The notes: generated by a model from the letters alone, not told the origin. 64,000 nucleotides of DNA from Phlebiopsis flavidoalba (GCA_035772785.1 JAOCPU010000051.1:205727-269726), one strand, 5' to 3'; counted from the stretch's first letter, positions 10,801 to 22,959 are shown. Program-made: numbers and translations.

Positions 10801-11480
10801 ATATAGAAAGGATAGCCGCAGCCCGCCAAGCGGGGTGTTTATATGAGTTCTCCTCCTATAGTCTTCCTGCAGCTGCATTGTGTCATATCCACATGTGTCT
10901 TATGGACAGTGCTTTACCTGATGATCATAGCTCATCGAGAGGGGCTCTGCAAGAAGACAGCATATTGAACGTGCTCACCAGCAAGATGAGTATGAATTTG
11001 CCAATCGACAGTGTTTGAAGTCATGCACACGGAATTCTAGTTTATGGAATCCACTGCGCGCCACCGTCAGGATATCTAATCGACTTCTGATATTTAGCGT
11101 GAGCTGTCAGACGAATTTACAACTGGAAAGCGCAATTTGAATGTGCTTGACACCGGTTTGATGCTCTAACTTCTATGCCACGGGTAAGCACTGCAATGCC
11201 CGAGGGCAGAACTATAGAAGGGACCACGCACCAGCGTTTCTCAGTCACTATTGCACCCTTTCCATCTGCTGTAGCGGTTACGAGCGATGCTTAATCGACG
11301 TGTCAAGCGCTTGTATCAGCTCGCACCCGCCTGGCGACCCACTCCTGCTCGTTCATTTCAAACATCCCGTCCATTGTCGTGGTCTATCAGAAGCCTCCGT
11401 CCTCGCTCCTTTCTTCATCCCTCACTGTCTGGCCCGTCTCCGCATTCGAGCGCTGTACGAGATACTGGCATTTTCTGCAA

Positions 11481-11999
11481 GATACATATCATCAGCGACG
11501 CACAACGCGAAAGCGAAAACGTAGAGCCATCTCACAAATTGAGGGCGGAATATTCTACATCAGAGCTTACGTTCCTTGAGGGCAGCTTGAATAAAAGTAA
11601 GGTTGAGGAGGCAGAGGTCGAGGAAAGAACTACATACCTGTTCGTTGTGCCTCGTAGATGCAGTGTGTAGCAACCATATATCGCTTTCAGACGGCAAAGA
11701 AACTATCAGAGCCCAACATACTGACGCATATACCCAAGTGCAAATAGGTCTGAAACCTTTGTGCGGCGAGCCATCTCGTCCTATGCTGTCACTGGGTTGG
11801 CAACGAAGTAGCGAAATGTTCGAAGCCTTCTCATCATTTAACGCATGCAGATCGGCCACTCCAAGAGAAGATTGAGGAAGATGTATTATACGAGGAATGA
11901 GAAAGCATGGGCCATCGGACTGGTACACAAGACGACGACGACAGACTTGATGTATATGTATTAGATGTAGAGACATGTCCGTGGATGGGAGTGTCGCGG
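11481..11999. other. Spacer and 3' region of KGD2, no separate gene recognised
   Basis: An open frame on the minus strand runs on from KGD2 to 11560 because no stop is met in the shifted frame. It has no similarity I recognise and is probably 3' untranslated sequence. Confidence 0.4.
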
Positions 12000-13844
12000 T
12001 GGAGATCTCTATGCCAAAAAGCATCTTGGCGGGGGTCCTGGAGGTAGTCGCGGACCTTGACTGAAAAACGAGGACGTGGTTAATCCGTGGGGTAACATTC
12101 TGACAAGTTGTGAGCTTACCAAGGAAAGTGACGGCTTCCCTGCCGTCGAGCAGACGGTGGTCGTATGTAAGGGCGACGACCATGATGGGGCGGATGACGA
12201 TCTGGCCGTCGACGACGACAGGTCGGTCCTTGATGGAGTGCATGCCTGACAAAGACGTCAGACATGCCCCGTCGATAAGATATGTTTTTGGAACGTACCG
12301 AGGACGGCGGCTTGGGGGTTTTCAGAGTTGATGATGGGGGTACCATACAGGGAACCGAAGACACCGCCGTTAGAGCTATAGGCAATAGTTAGAATACGAA
12401 CATGGTGACTATCGCAAAGTACCCACATGGTGAAGGTACACACCGGCCATGTCTTCGATCGAGAGCTTGCCATCGCGAGCCTTCTTGCCAAGGCTAGCAA
12501 TCTCCTTCTCAATTTCGAGCATGGTCATGCTGTTCGCATTGCGAACGACGGGCGTGACCAGACCCTTGGTGTAGCCACAGCAACGCTGAGGTCGACATAG
12601 TCACGGTAGACAATGTCACCGCCTTCAATGCTGGCATTCGCGACAGGAATCTCCTTGAGCGCGAGACATGACGCCTTGGCGAAGGCACTCATGTAGCCGA
12701 GATCTTGACGTCGTGGTCTTGAGGATCTCGTCCTTGTAACGCTTGCGGAACTCCATGAGCGCGCGACATGTCGATCTCGTTGAAGGTGGTGAGGGACGCG
12801 GCGGCGTTCCTCTGGGACTCCTTCAACCGCTCGGCGATACGCAGACGCATGCGGTTCATCTTGACGCGTGTCTCACCGCGGCTGCCGGCAGCCTGGGAGG
12901 AGGGGTCTGCTCCGACTTCGACTCCTCCTTTGGTTTTGAAGATTTTGGCTCGGAAGCGGGCTTCGACGTCTCCTTGAGCTCCTTCTTCTCAGTGCCCTCC
13001 TGCACACCCGCGGTGTCCTTCTGCTTGATATCCTCCTTCTTTGGCTCGGGAGGCGGGGGGCGTGGTCTCCGCGTTCTTGTCGACGTTCTTCTCCTCCTTT
13101 GACTCGGCAGGTTTTGACGCGCCACCCTCACCGGGTTCAAGGCGGAAGAGATCCTGGCCGACAGTGACGGTGTCCTCTTCGCTGGCGAGGTGCTCAGTGA
13201 TGGTACCGGCGGTCGGCGCGTTCACGGATACATCAATCTAGAAAGGACGCGTCGCATCAGCGCCTTGGCACATGCGAGCGCACGTTGCCTCTTCGGACCA
13301 CACGGGCAGCGGCTAGGGAGTAGATTGCGGCGGGGGACCCTTGCAATGATGACAGGCGCACTGGCTGTCGTGTCCGGTGCTTGCTTGCCGTGGCTCCGGT
13401 CTCACGCTGGCCTACAGGGCCCGAAGAGCAAAGGACAGAGGGACAGCGCACAACACCTTGTCGGTCTCGATTGTCGCAACCTCCTCGTCCGCGTTGACAA
13501 ACTCGCCCGGCTTCTTGAGCCACGACTTGAGGGTACCCTCGGAGATGGACTCTGCCATCTGGGGCACCTTGACGGTCTCGGCTGGACAAAGTGGAGTGTC
13601 AGAACAGTGCGCAGTATATCGCGCAGACGGCATGCACCTTGCAAAAGTCTCGACGAGTGGAATTTCGCTTTCCGTGTGTACGAATGCGAGGCCTCCCTAC
13701 GGACAAACACGCTTTGAGCAGAGCGCGAGTAAAAATACCGCGTATGACGACGTACCACGCACGCGAAAGGGCGATCGCGCTCGCGCGGCTCGTCGAGGCG
13801 GCGCTGCGCCCACGGGCGATAGCAATAACACGTTGTGAAAGCAT
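12000..13844 (-). CDS. KGD2: Dihydrolipoyllysine-residue succinyltransferase, E2 of 2-oxoglutarate dehydrogenase
   Basis: Mitochondrial TCA-cycle enzyme that moves the succinyl group from lipoate to CoA and forms the core of the complex. Order on the minus strand: ATG at 13844 with an Arg/Ser/Ala-rich presequence ([17 protein letters not shown]). Next is a lipoyl domain with [19 protein letters not shown] and EVATIETDK (about 13460-13590, lipoyl-lysine in TDK), an intron, then [18 protein letters not shown] charged Lys/Glu/Pro linker follows (about 12860-13090). The catalytic domain has [36 protein letters not shown], and near the end [19 protein letters not shown], which contains the active-site HRxxDG motif. 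The last exon reads VRDYLQDP. Frames change at the G-run 13052-13057 and several other places. The true stop near 12000 is not visible in one frame. Confidence 0.93.
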
Positions 13845-14589
13845 GGCTGCTCGCTGTCTAGGACGACGTCGAGATGGTGGTTCAGTAGTGACCAAAAGCC
13901 TGACGTATCGATGACTTTGGTCCGCCTGAGCGCCGGGGGGGGGGGGGGGGGGAGAGAAACCCGAGAGACGAGACGTAATGGCGCCAGCCAATCACGTTTC
14001 GCTACGAAAGTCGGACAAAACGTCCGCGAGCAATTGGAGTGAGGCCGACGAGGTAAATAATGCGTCAGGTATGTCGTCGTCAAAATCGAGATGCTGATAT
14101 GTGGCTGAGTACGTCTCTATGTTTTTATGCATGATTGATTATGCATTATGTCCCGCAGAATGTCGCGAATGTGATTCGTCGTTTCTGTGGTGCAAGCGTG
14201 CCTTTCACGTTTAGACCGGAAACCCATCCGTTTATGGTCGAGAAACATGGATCATCGACGTGTACTCGCTCAATCGCAACCTTGCTGTGCCTGCCTCCAC
14301 TAAGTTCAATCTTCTGCCTCGTCCGTGGAAGGTGACCATTGACATCTAGGAACATGTACAAAGAACAGTCGCCGTTTTGACCACCGTGGAACGGGGGTCA
14401 AATAGGAGACATGGTTGGTGTAAATCCTTCTTCAAAACTGCCAAACATGCGCTCACTCGTTATTTTAATTTACCAGTAATTTAATTGCCACGAACACTAA
14501 TACCAACATTGCTACACTATAGTACATTGCTATGCTATTCGATTCTACTATACAACAAACACAAATATCCAGGGCGAGCGAACAGTGTT
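13845..14589. other. KGD2 upstream region with G18 tract; weak ORF
   Basis: Contains an 18-base G run at 13935-13952, upstream of the KGD2 start on the minus strand. A 71-codon minus-strand open frame at 14146-14361 has no recognisable motif. No other gene is seen. Confidence 0.5.
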
Positions 14590-16130
14590 CAAATCTCTAT
14601 GCAAGCACGTCGCAGATAATCTGCACCGAGTCGTTGGTCACTCCGCTCGGGGGACATGACGGGGGTGGTCCACATCCTCGCGCTCGAGCTCGCCGTCGAG
14701 GACCTCCTCGGGAGCAACGTCGACTTGGGACTCATTGGAGACGACCGGCTCACTCGAAACAACCTTCTCGAGGTTTGGAGTAACATCAGTCTTCGCATCG
14801 TGTTCGACGTTCGACTGGACAGTGGAGCGGGCAAGTTGATCGTCTCCTCGACGCGATCATTGGCAGCGACTTCCTTGACCTCAGCATGCGCGTTCTCAGT
14901 AACACTCGTGCCATTGATTCCACGAGTCGCCTACAGGCCGGTAAGCCTGCGATTTACCACACGCATACAACCACACACAACTCACTTGATTCGCTTCAGC
15001 ATCCCGCAGCGCCGCCTCCTTCAACAACTCCTCCTTGGCCGACGGCGAAAGCGCAGCAGTCGTGCTCGCGCGGCGCCACGAGCTCGCGGTGTCGCTCGGC
15101 TTCGCGCCGTTCTGGTCGCTACTCGTGCCGCTTGATCTCGTTTCGAGCCGCGGCGCGACTTCTGGCTCTCGTTCGACCCGCGACGCTTCGTCTGCCCGGG
15201 CTGAGCCTCCGCCGACTCGTTGGATCCACGGCGCTGCTTCACTCGGGGCTTTCGCGGCCGTCTCGAGTCGCAGCGCGGCGCTGCTTCGTCTTGAACCGCG
15301 TCTGCTGTGCCAATCGGAGTTTTTGGCGGGGCTTGGGCGCGCGTGCTCGTTGGAGTTTGCGCCGCGCGGGGTTGGTGCCCTCTGCGTTCTTGGCTGTCGG
15401 CGGCTTGAGAGCTTCTGCGGCGGCGAGCCGGGTGTGGGGGACGGAAGCCCAAGGGCACGGTGTTCGTGGCGATCATGAGCGTGCGAGCTTCCTCTGAAAG
15501 TAGCCCAGTAAGTTCCCAACTCAAATTCGTCGCTGTCAACACTCACCTTCCGTGATATTGTCCAGGTCGAGGGGCGGACTCCGCGGCTTCCACGCCACCC
15601 GCCTTCACGGAGATGCTGCTCGCAGTCTTCTCCTTCTCTCCTTCCTCTCGGCCCCTGACGACACGTCAGTCTCACTGTCTATCAACGCAGTCAGTGGCTA
15701 GACCAAAAACTCACAGAATCCTCTCAGCATCAATCTTCGCGGCCTCCCTCAGCTTCTCAGGGTCAGGGTCTGGCCGGTGGTGCGCCGTCGGGGTGCTTGG
15801 CGGCCGCGGCTTGCGCGGCTCCGCAGCCAGCGAGCCGTGCGGGGGCCGGAATCCGAGGACTTTGTGTTCGAGAGACATAATCTTCTTCGCCTCCACTACA
15901 AACAGCGGTAAGACACTCAATATCATGATGTAATGTTTTAGTCTTATCTCACCTCTGCCGATGGCGTTTCAGGTCGATTCACCAATGGACTCTGCTATCT
16001 GCGCTCCGGCAGAGAGCCGTCTCGTCGCGAGCGCGTTGGCCACAGTCATCACCTCAGCGCTCTCCACGCGTGCCGTGAATGGGTTCGAGGGGGGTTGTAC
16101 GACGGGGTCTCGGTTGATATCGCGCATCAC
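14590..16130 (-). CDS. SMP-like (seed maturation protein-like) repeat protein
   Basis: Intron-split minus-strand gene of low complexity. Its most readable unit is AKKIMSLEHKVLGFRPPHGS (about 15840-15905), followed after a one-base shift by AAQAAAAKHPDGAPPA. This matches the AE..LG.RPPxGSLAAxAQxAA pattern I associate with fungal SMP-domain (LEA-type) proteins. A second, weaker unit reads EEARTLMIATNTVPLGFRPP (about 15430-15490). Upstream lies MTVANALATRRLSAGAQIAE (about 15995-16055), like an N-terminal SMP unit. The middle is Arg/Ser/Lys-rich (RRGSNES repeats) and the C-terminus acidic (DVAPEEVLDGELERED). SMP proteins are thought to protect dormant or dry cells; that role here is inferred by family only. 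Both ends are uncertain. Confidence 0.5.
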
Positions 16131-17950
16131 GTCCCCCGCGAGGATGGGGATCCTCGGACGTGATGATATGACGCGGGACGGGGTGTTCTGGGTTCATCAT
16201 CCTGGGCGAGCGTATGTGTGTGGGATGGACGAGGGGGGTTGGGTGGGTATGTTCTATCGCCCCGGTGCCACACAGAGGGTGGCTACTTATACGCCCAGCG
16301 AAAGAATGTTGGAGCGGCACCGTGCGTCACAGATATCGCGCGCGCCACGAGCGCGTCCACGTGCCTGTGTGGCCGCGCCTGTTCGGTGGCTTCGCGCGAG
16401 CGCAGTCGTGGCTGCTTCGGAACCACCGCACTAGAAGGTTTTTTTTGTGTGTGGCTTTTCCCACTGGCGTGTCCGGGAAACATACCTCCCTCCGCAGCAA
16501 CACTGTGCCACCGTGGTGGGCGGTGTTGCAGGATTTGGAGAAGCGCGCACACTCATGTTCGTTTATTGTTGTGAATCGCTGCCACGTTGGGATCGCGCTT
16601 GCTCACGCGTGTGTGACGGAACTGCGTAACGCGTTTACCTTGAAGATGGAGCTTGCAGCGCCCCGTCACGTTGATGGGGTTCGACCGCAGCTGTGGGCTA
16701 ACGATGAATAGAATTGCAAACCGCGTAACGACCGCGTCAGGACAACGAATTTTCTTCGTAGTTTGCTACAAAAGGATCTTTGTCACAAGCCTAGTAACTT
16801 GCTCACGCGTGTCCCGTACACTAACAATATGGTATGTGAATCAGAGATGCCTGAAATGTTAGAGGTGCAAGCTCAAGTTGGAAAGAAAGACGATAGTCAA
16901 ACGACGACGTATCTACTGGATTATATGTTCCGCCGATATGTGAGGACTATATAGATCCCAAGTGTGATGGATCTTGATGCGATGTGGTTACGTCACTTCC
17001 CTTGTGCCGTCGCCATGCTACTGCCGCGCGAGCCGACACGCTTGCTAGGCCCCAGCCTTTGTGCTTTTCGGTGTCAAATGAGCTGAATACCCCTCGGAAC
17101 TTTGCTTTGCACACTGACCCGCTCCTCTTTAATGTGAAGTAACATTATAATTGTCGTCTGCGCTCGTCTTCGTGTATCGGTTCGTGTCGACGGAGCTACG
17201 CTAGCCCCAGGGCATAAAGTTTCATTTGGCGGCTTTTCTTCAGGTGGTAGAGCTTGTGGTGTGAGGGTCCAGGGATCCTTGTTCAAGGTGCACAGCACTT
17301 GCGTGCATGCCTTCGAGAATACATGCTCGTGGGAAAGGACTGACTCTTTCTCGCGCACCGCCTCGAATTGAGCGTCCCTTATAGAAATCACTGCCTCAGT
17401 GGATGTGTTGTTGTAAGGAATGTGCTGAATGTCTTTGCACTCCTCCTTGTTACATACGAAGACCTGAGCTTTGTGTGAGTAACCTGATGCTCGCAAAAGT
17501 AAAATGGGCGTAATGACCGACCTTTCTCACGGTATCATCAAGAGGTTATCCCCACTTTCATAGAATGTCCGAAATCCAACAGTTACTGAAGCAGCAGCGC
17601 ATGGTAGCTGCATGTCTTTTACGCAAGTGAGTGAACCGGCCTACATGTATAAATCACATTTATCAGAGATCAATGATATCCAGAGAAATGCGGGACTGTG
17701 GCATCTGGGGACCAATGCCGAGGGTCGATGGTGAAAAGCTCGAGCCTAGCCTATGTGCAATATTCCCGAAGAACGCAGAAGAACTGAAGAATCTGAGCTG
17801 TGAGTCGTCCTTTGCGGAAAATACACCGTTATTGAACTAATACCCTTGGAGACGGCGACAAGATTGCTCTCGTCGAGGCCTATAATTTACCATGGACAGA
17901 AAAGTCTTCCAAAGATCCGGGCGAGATACTTGGTCAGTTCATCACGGGAG
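16131..17950. other. Intergenic, one unassigned minus-strand ORF
   Basis: No conserved gene was recognised. The minus-strand ORF at 17074-17496 (140 codons) starts MRASGYSHKAQVFVCNKEEC and has no motif I know. Its codon pattern is unremarkable and it may be chance. Short plus-strand frames at 16763-16954 and 17631-17840 are equally unassigned. Confidence 0.4.
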
Positions 17951-17958
17951 GGCAGTCG
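17951..17958 (+). repeat. Left target-site duplication of TIR element (GGCAGTCG)
   Basis: GGCAGTCG directly precedes the left inverted terminus and recurs exactly at 18632-18639 after the right terminus. Confidence 0.85.
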
Positions 17959-18631
17959 AGGCCCCCTGCATATCCCCTCAGAGGTCCGATCGCCATTTTC
18001 CGGTTTGTACCCGGATGATTTGGTCCCATTTGTACCCGGATGGGTACTCGGCACCCCCCGAAGGGACCGATTTGTACCCGCAGACCGCATATATCCCCAA
18101 AAAATCGCCAGAAAATGAAAATTATATTGAAAAATCGCCAGAAAATAATAAAGATATTCTTATAATTGGTGGGGAGGCATTATACACTTGCTGAGGCCTT
18201 GGAGACAGCCCACACACGCATATCAAGGCCTGTGCCACAGGTATCCTATGCAAACATGAGAGCAAGAGTCTGATTTACGCATTTGACTGTCATCACATAG
18301 CTAATATGGTCAGCCACGGTCCGCATGGAGACTAGATTTACACTAATTCTTTCCCAAGATGGGTCGTTGATGTCAAAAAGAGCACCGGCGGCTGCCCCGG
18401 GGTGCCCGTGGTGCGTCGGCTACAAGCGCCGAGCTTGCCTGCCCAAGGCGGCTTGTACCCGGACCGTCGCAGGACCTCTCGCGGCCGGGTCGTTTGTACC
18501 CGCCGAAAAACATCGGTCCTCGAGCCAAATTTCGGCCTTTGTACCCCCATGATTTTCGGAGGGCCGCCCTCCGGGCGGCCGGTTTGTACCCGCATCCCCA
18601 TACACCCCCATAGGGGATATGCAGGGGGCCT
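17959..18631. mobile_element. Non-autonomous TIR DNA transposon, 673 bp, 8-bp target duplication
   Basis: Perfect 20-bp terminal inverted repeats (AGGCCCCCTGCATATCCCCT at 17959-17978, its reverse complement at 18612-18631) are bounded by identical 8-bp direct repeats GGCAGTCG. An 8-bp duplication is typical of the hAT superfamily (P elements also give 8), but the termini do not start with the usual hAT CA/TA-G pattern, so superfamily is left open. There is no transposase frame. The interior has seven copies of a TTTGTAC(CC) word, all in one orientation, at 18004, 18029, 18071, 18452 (CTTGTAC), 18493, 18538 and 18583. A 30-bp spaced repeat of AAAATCGCCAGAAAAT lies at 18101 and 18131. A hairpin GGCCGCCC-TCC-GGGCGGCC lies at 18562-18580. 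Confidence 0.85.
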
Positions 18632-18639
18632 GGCAGTCG

Positions 18640-19379
18640 GCGCAAAAGAATAAAAAGGATGATTCTTGGACCGTGTTTATTCCCCTCATCTGCTTTATGT
18701 GTGTTTTTGATAGCACTTGTCCAGAGTGGGCCCAAAAGTCGGTAGTCGTAGTATATGATGTGTTTTTGTAGAATTGTTGTGATTTTATGGTGGAGGTGTT
18801 CGAGTCGTCTGTCAGGGGGGCCAAGTCCTCGGGGCTCGGGAATGTACCTGGCGGCAAACGCCGGGTGGGCCTGGACTGCAGGGATGTGCAGATCCCAGAC
18901 CGCGTCCGCAAGAGAAAAATGCGAATTTGCTGCATTTTACATGCGTCGAGCATCGTCGCTGCAACTTTCATGCGGGCCATATATCTCGCTCCTCCTCTGA
19001 TGTCTGTTTCGCCCTGATCGCGGCTGGTGAAGATAACACTTTGTCGTGGACGATAAGCGACCAGCGAGGGCCTCTCGACGACACCCATCACTTCCCCGCC
19101 GCGAACGAGCTCGACGACCACTCGGAGACCGGTTCGCCTACTCTGCCTCGGTGCGACGTCGAGGGCGCATTTGCGCGCGGACCGTACACAATTTTAACGG
19201 GCACTGACGACCGCCAACGCGCCCGACGCATTGGTACGGGCAAGCGCAACGAGCAAAGGCAGCGTGGGGTCTGGGGCCGCCGTGTGCTGATTCAGCCTGC
19301 GCGTACGGGAATCAATGACACGGGCTGGGGCCCCCCCCCGCCCGGTGCCTGCGCCGCTCCGCGCGCCTTCGCTCGCTGA
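18640..19379. other. Upstream region or N-terminal exon area of the SulP gene
   Basis: No conserved block is visible. Plus-strand frames around 19060-19180 (THHFPAANELDDHSETGSP) could be the hydrophilic N-terminus of the transporter downstream, but this is a guess. A long minus-strand open frame (18420-19121) overlaps the TIR element and has no motif, so it is not called. Confidence 0.35.
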
Positions 19380-22300
19380 CATTGCGGCACGGTGTGTGCT
19401 GGTGGGACGCCTGCCCTGAACATCCTCGACCTGGGGATCTCGTACGGCATGATTGCGTTCCCACCGCGGGCGGGCGGTGCTCACGGGGCTCGGCGGGGCG
19501 TCGGCGTGTCACGATGTTCTTTGGTCTCGTGAGTGGCCGTTTCGTATACTTCGCGGGCTCTTGCGCGGGTTATATTCATTTTTGGCGCAGCACTCGCGAT
19601 CATCTCGCAGCTTGTGTATTCATTCGGCGGGGAGTGGCTTTCGCGGGGGTGCGAATGGAAGCATGATGATCGAAGTGGTGGTAACGTCACTATGAGGCAA
19701 TTGTAGAGCTCACCCTGGTGATCGCTCATCGTCCCGTGGCAGCCGTTCTTTTCAGACTCATTTTAGCTAACTGTCTATTGCAAACCGAAATCGGAGAGGA
19801 ACATCCCCAAGAAATTATTGCGACAACAATAGTCGCTTTTTGCGTTGTCTTCAATTACTAACTGGTACGTATATGCTCGTAAAAAGGAGATGGTTTGCTA
19901 AATAGCGCACACAGGGACTGACCTTTTTCCTTCTCGGAGCCTTGCGACTCGGCTCACTTATTGGATTTTTCCCTAGACATATTCTCGTCGGGTGTGTAAA
20001 AAAACTCTCTGAAGCCAAACTCTCAACAAAATTGTTCTAATATACTCTCCTAGATGCATCGGTGGCGTCGGCGTGTATTCCTTATCATCACCGATGCGTT
20101 CCCTCCCTCGTCCCTCCTCCTACTCCTTTTCTATACCACCCCCCAGGCTGAGCGTTAGCACGCGCCTCGACGACGACGAGTTCTCCCTCACTCTCTCCAC
20201 CCTCCAATTCCTCCTACGCCCCGCCACCCTCCGCGCTCTGGCTCCCCGCCTTCCTGCTTCGCCGCGCTCTCTGCGCGTCATCACACACCAAACATACCAC
20301 CACCAGCTCATCTTCCCGCTCTCGTATTCGTCGTGTTTTTCACATCACGCACACCGGCTGATGGTTGGGAATAGACTTTATTGCGATCCCGATCCCGTGT
20401 TCCTACGATCGTCGTGTGCCGCCACCGCGCGGCTCAGACCAGCGCGCGTCTCCGCCGCTAGCAGGGCTGGCTCTGTGACATGGACACCGCGGGACCCCCC
20501 ACGATCCGGTCCGGTCACCGGTTTTTACACCTTTTTATGCGTCAGTTCACCGCCTCCCACCCTATTTGGCGACACCGGCGAATCTAAGATGATATGGTAT
20601 GTAGACTTTCAAGGCGACGCGGATGGGGGCGAGTTGGTGGGTCGACTGGTTGTCCGACGCAAGTCGTACGCGCTGGCTGTTTTTCAATATCCTGCATTCA
20701 CGCCGATGAACGTTGCTACCTGCACTCGGGGGAGGGTCACCACTTCGTTTCATTCGTTGTCGCGTTGGATGACAGACGCCCACAGCCGGGTATCAGATTG
20801 AACCACGACGTCGACACGGTCGACAAGGAGCGCGTACGCGCATGGATATACTCCGAAACCTCCTCGCCGGCGTGTAATTTCGGCACCCGTGTAAGTCTAG
20901 CTTTCTCCCCACACCCTTAATCGCACGCTGACAGCCTGCCACCCAGCCCGACACTACACTTGTATACGGCTGAACACGGCTATCTGGTGTATCCCGGTTT
21001 CACCCTCAAACACAAAAATAAATAAAGCGCACCTGCGCTTCATTTTTTCTTCTTGTGACAAGGGCTGATGGGCGGATAGACTTATACGCGCAGTCGGCCG
21101 GGCGACTCAATCGGCGTCAGCGGGGGTTTTATGCTCCGCGGGCGGCGACGGCCGTGCTGAAGTTTTGTCGGCGAATGGCACACGAGAGATCGCTTACCAT
21201 CCGTGAGGTCCCCTCCCCTAGTGCGTCGTTGACTGCAGTCGGCTTAGTTTATCTGACGCCAAAAGCAGAGGTTGATGGGTTGTTAGGCGCGCGCCTTATA
21301 TTCCTGCTTCACGGCACTCTGATACTGGTGTGGATTGCAAGAGGCCAGTATGGCGATACGCCGGGCATCGATGCTGCAACCGGTAGGTTTGCCGCATTGA
21401 GAGTGAAAGAGAGAGAGTCTGATGAGTTATACAGGTCGAAAGTATGTGACGATCGTGAGCATTACATATCGGTCTGCCATGAACCCATATCCAGGGAACT
21501 TTGTCATCGCCGGTCGTCCTTTTTCGGCATCATCGTCAGCCTGTGGGTTTCCATCTTTTCTGGAGGATAGAGACGAGCTTGAACAGAAACAAAGGCTTCT
21601 TTTTCGTCGTTCAAAGCTCGCACCACGCCTAACGGCCACCGAGCATCCGCGCGCGCCACCCTGCACACGGGCGAGACCGATCATGTCACACCGTCACGCC
21701 GGCCAGCAGCAGCCACCGCGCACTACATCCAAGAAGCCTCGAAGCAGACCACCGTACCTGCTGCCTCCAAGGGTTCCTTCCCCCCCTCCCCCTACTTTTA
21801 CTCCACCCACTAACCACCCCACTAGGCTTCCTGTTCTTCGGAAACAATCACGCACGTCGAAGAGACCCTCCCGCGCGCTCGTAACCACGGCGCGGCAGCG
21901 CGCCCCACACGCCCGTGCGCTTCCCTCGTGCTCGACCTACGGCCCGCGTCGCGGGCGTCGACATGTTCGCGGCGTATGGCATCCTCCGTGCGGCGAATGC
22001 AGCGCTTCTGCGGCCGCTAAGCGCGTCGTGCTTAGTGCTGTGTGGCGTAGACGGTCGACGCCGCTTGCGCGCGGTCGTTGCGCGCTCTCGCGAGCGTGGG
22101 TCCTGCCTTGTATATGGAGGGCGCCTCGAGTGTTTCAGCTTCGTTCAATGCTGCGCGTCGACGTGTGAGTGCTTTTCGTTTGGACTGTGAGGGTCGAGGC
22201 ATATATAGGAAAACAGTGACGGAGAATTGTTGTATCTGAGGGCCCGTGGTTTCGATTCGCCACAAAAGGTTGATGTTCGCGGCGATTGGTGAAGTGCGTC

Positions 22301-22930
22301 TCGGGTGTGTGTCGTTGGAGGAGGACCTTGAGTTGTCGACAGCCACTGCACGGGGCCGCTTGCGAAGAACGGGATCATTAATGCGGGACCGACACACATT
22401 GGCTTTGTGAACGACGCCTCGGCGGTCGATGCTACTCGCAAGCGGGCTGGAAGACCAGTCGCGCGGCGGTGCGTTGCGTACGCTCTATAGTTCGCGTGTT
22501 CAGTGTGCTAAAACCTGCCACGCCACACAGACATCTCAGCGCCGAAATCGGCGCCTGGACGAGGATCCGGAGGCCGATACACCTCCCGCTCGCAAAGACG
22601 TTCTCCCTCCTCCTACGGGCCCGTGCCACAAGGCGGGGCCTTCGCTGCCGCTGGCCCAAGAAGGAAGGTAGGATCCCCCTCGGTGAGCGTCGCGGGCGGG
22701 GGCGGCTTGCCCGGCGGGGCACGTGGCTGTTGGACGCAGGGCGACGCGCCGTGGACGGGCTCTACCTCAATCGAGCGCGGCGTCTGCGGGCGCTTGTGTA
22801 CCAGGAGGAGAACTGGTTGCGGCGCACACGCGCAAACGCGACACGTCGAGGCTCCAGAGCATCGACGGTTCGCAGGGGCACGCTCGCAGGGCGAGCTGTC
22901 GGTCCCAAGTCGCTCTCGGGTCACGAAGTT
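19380..22930 (+). CDS. SulP-family anion transporter with STAS and cyclic-nucleotide-binding domains (Vsb1/YGR125W-like)
   Basis: Membrane transporter of the fungal SulP branch related to yeast YGR125W. Blocks in order: [14 protein letters not shown] (about 19418-19460), [11 protein letters not shown] (19648-19680), an intron, [18 protein letters not shown] (19787-19840), [20 protein letters not shown] (19918-19977), then [25 protein letters not shown] follows (20157-20216), then [15 protein letters not shown] (20277-20320), FFNILH (about 20680-20700) and EYVTIVSI-like [10 protein letters not shown] (21442-21470). A STAS domain contains SLVLDL and [20 protein letters not shown] (21930-22010). 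A cNMP-binding domain shows WTQGDAPW and, after a shift, DGLYL (about 22730-22775), with GTLAG.LS near 22880. STAS and cNMP domains usually regulate the channel part. Many frame shifts occur; the exact start and stop are unknown. Confidence 0.8.
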
Positions 22931-22959
22931 TACCCGCGGCAATTGTTGCTCGCGACGTG

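Larger units (their letters stand above)
7870..11480. repeat. Segmental duplication, copy 2 (diverged, carries LTR element)
   Basis: Second copy of the segment at 4590-7345, lengthened by the 952 bp LTR element at 8808-9759. Without that insertion the two copies are of similar length. Homology extends at the 3' side to the sequence around 11289-11480, matching 7190-7345 (shared CTCGCACxC.CTTGGCGA-like and GTCTCC.C.TT.GAGC words). Alignment was done by eye; no identity figure is claimed. Confidence 0.75.

Noticed and set aside
15020..15540. Overlapping long frames on both strands around 15 kb
   Set aside because: The plus-strand frames (for example 14886-15497) are shadows of the Arg/Ser-rich minus-strand SMP-like gene.
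18004..18589. Regular TTTGTACCC words as a possible CRISPR-like array
   Set aside because: The shared word is only 7-10 bases, spacing is irregular, and the words sit inside a TIR transposon of a eukaryote.
18420..19121. 233-codon minus-strand open frame
   Set aside because: It starts outside and ends inside the TIR element, has no motif, and the plus strand downstream carries the SulP gene.
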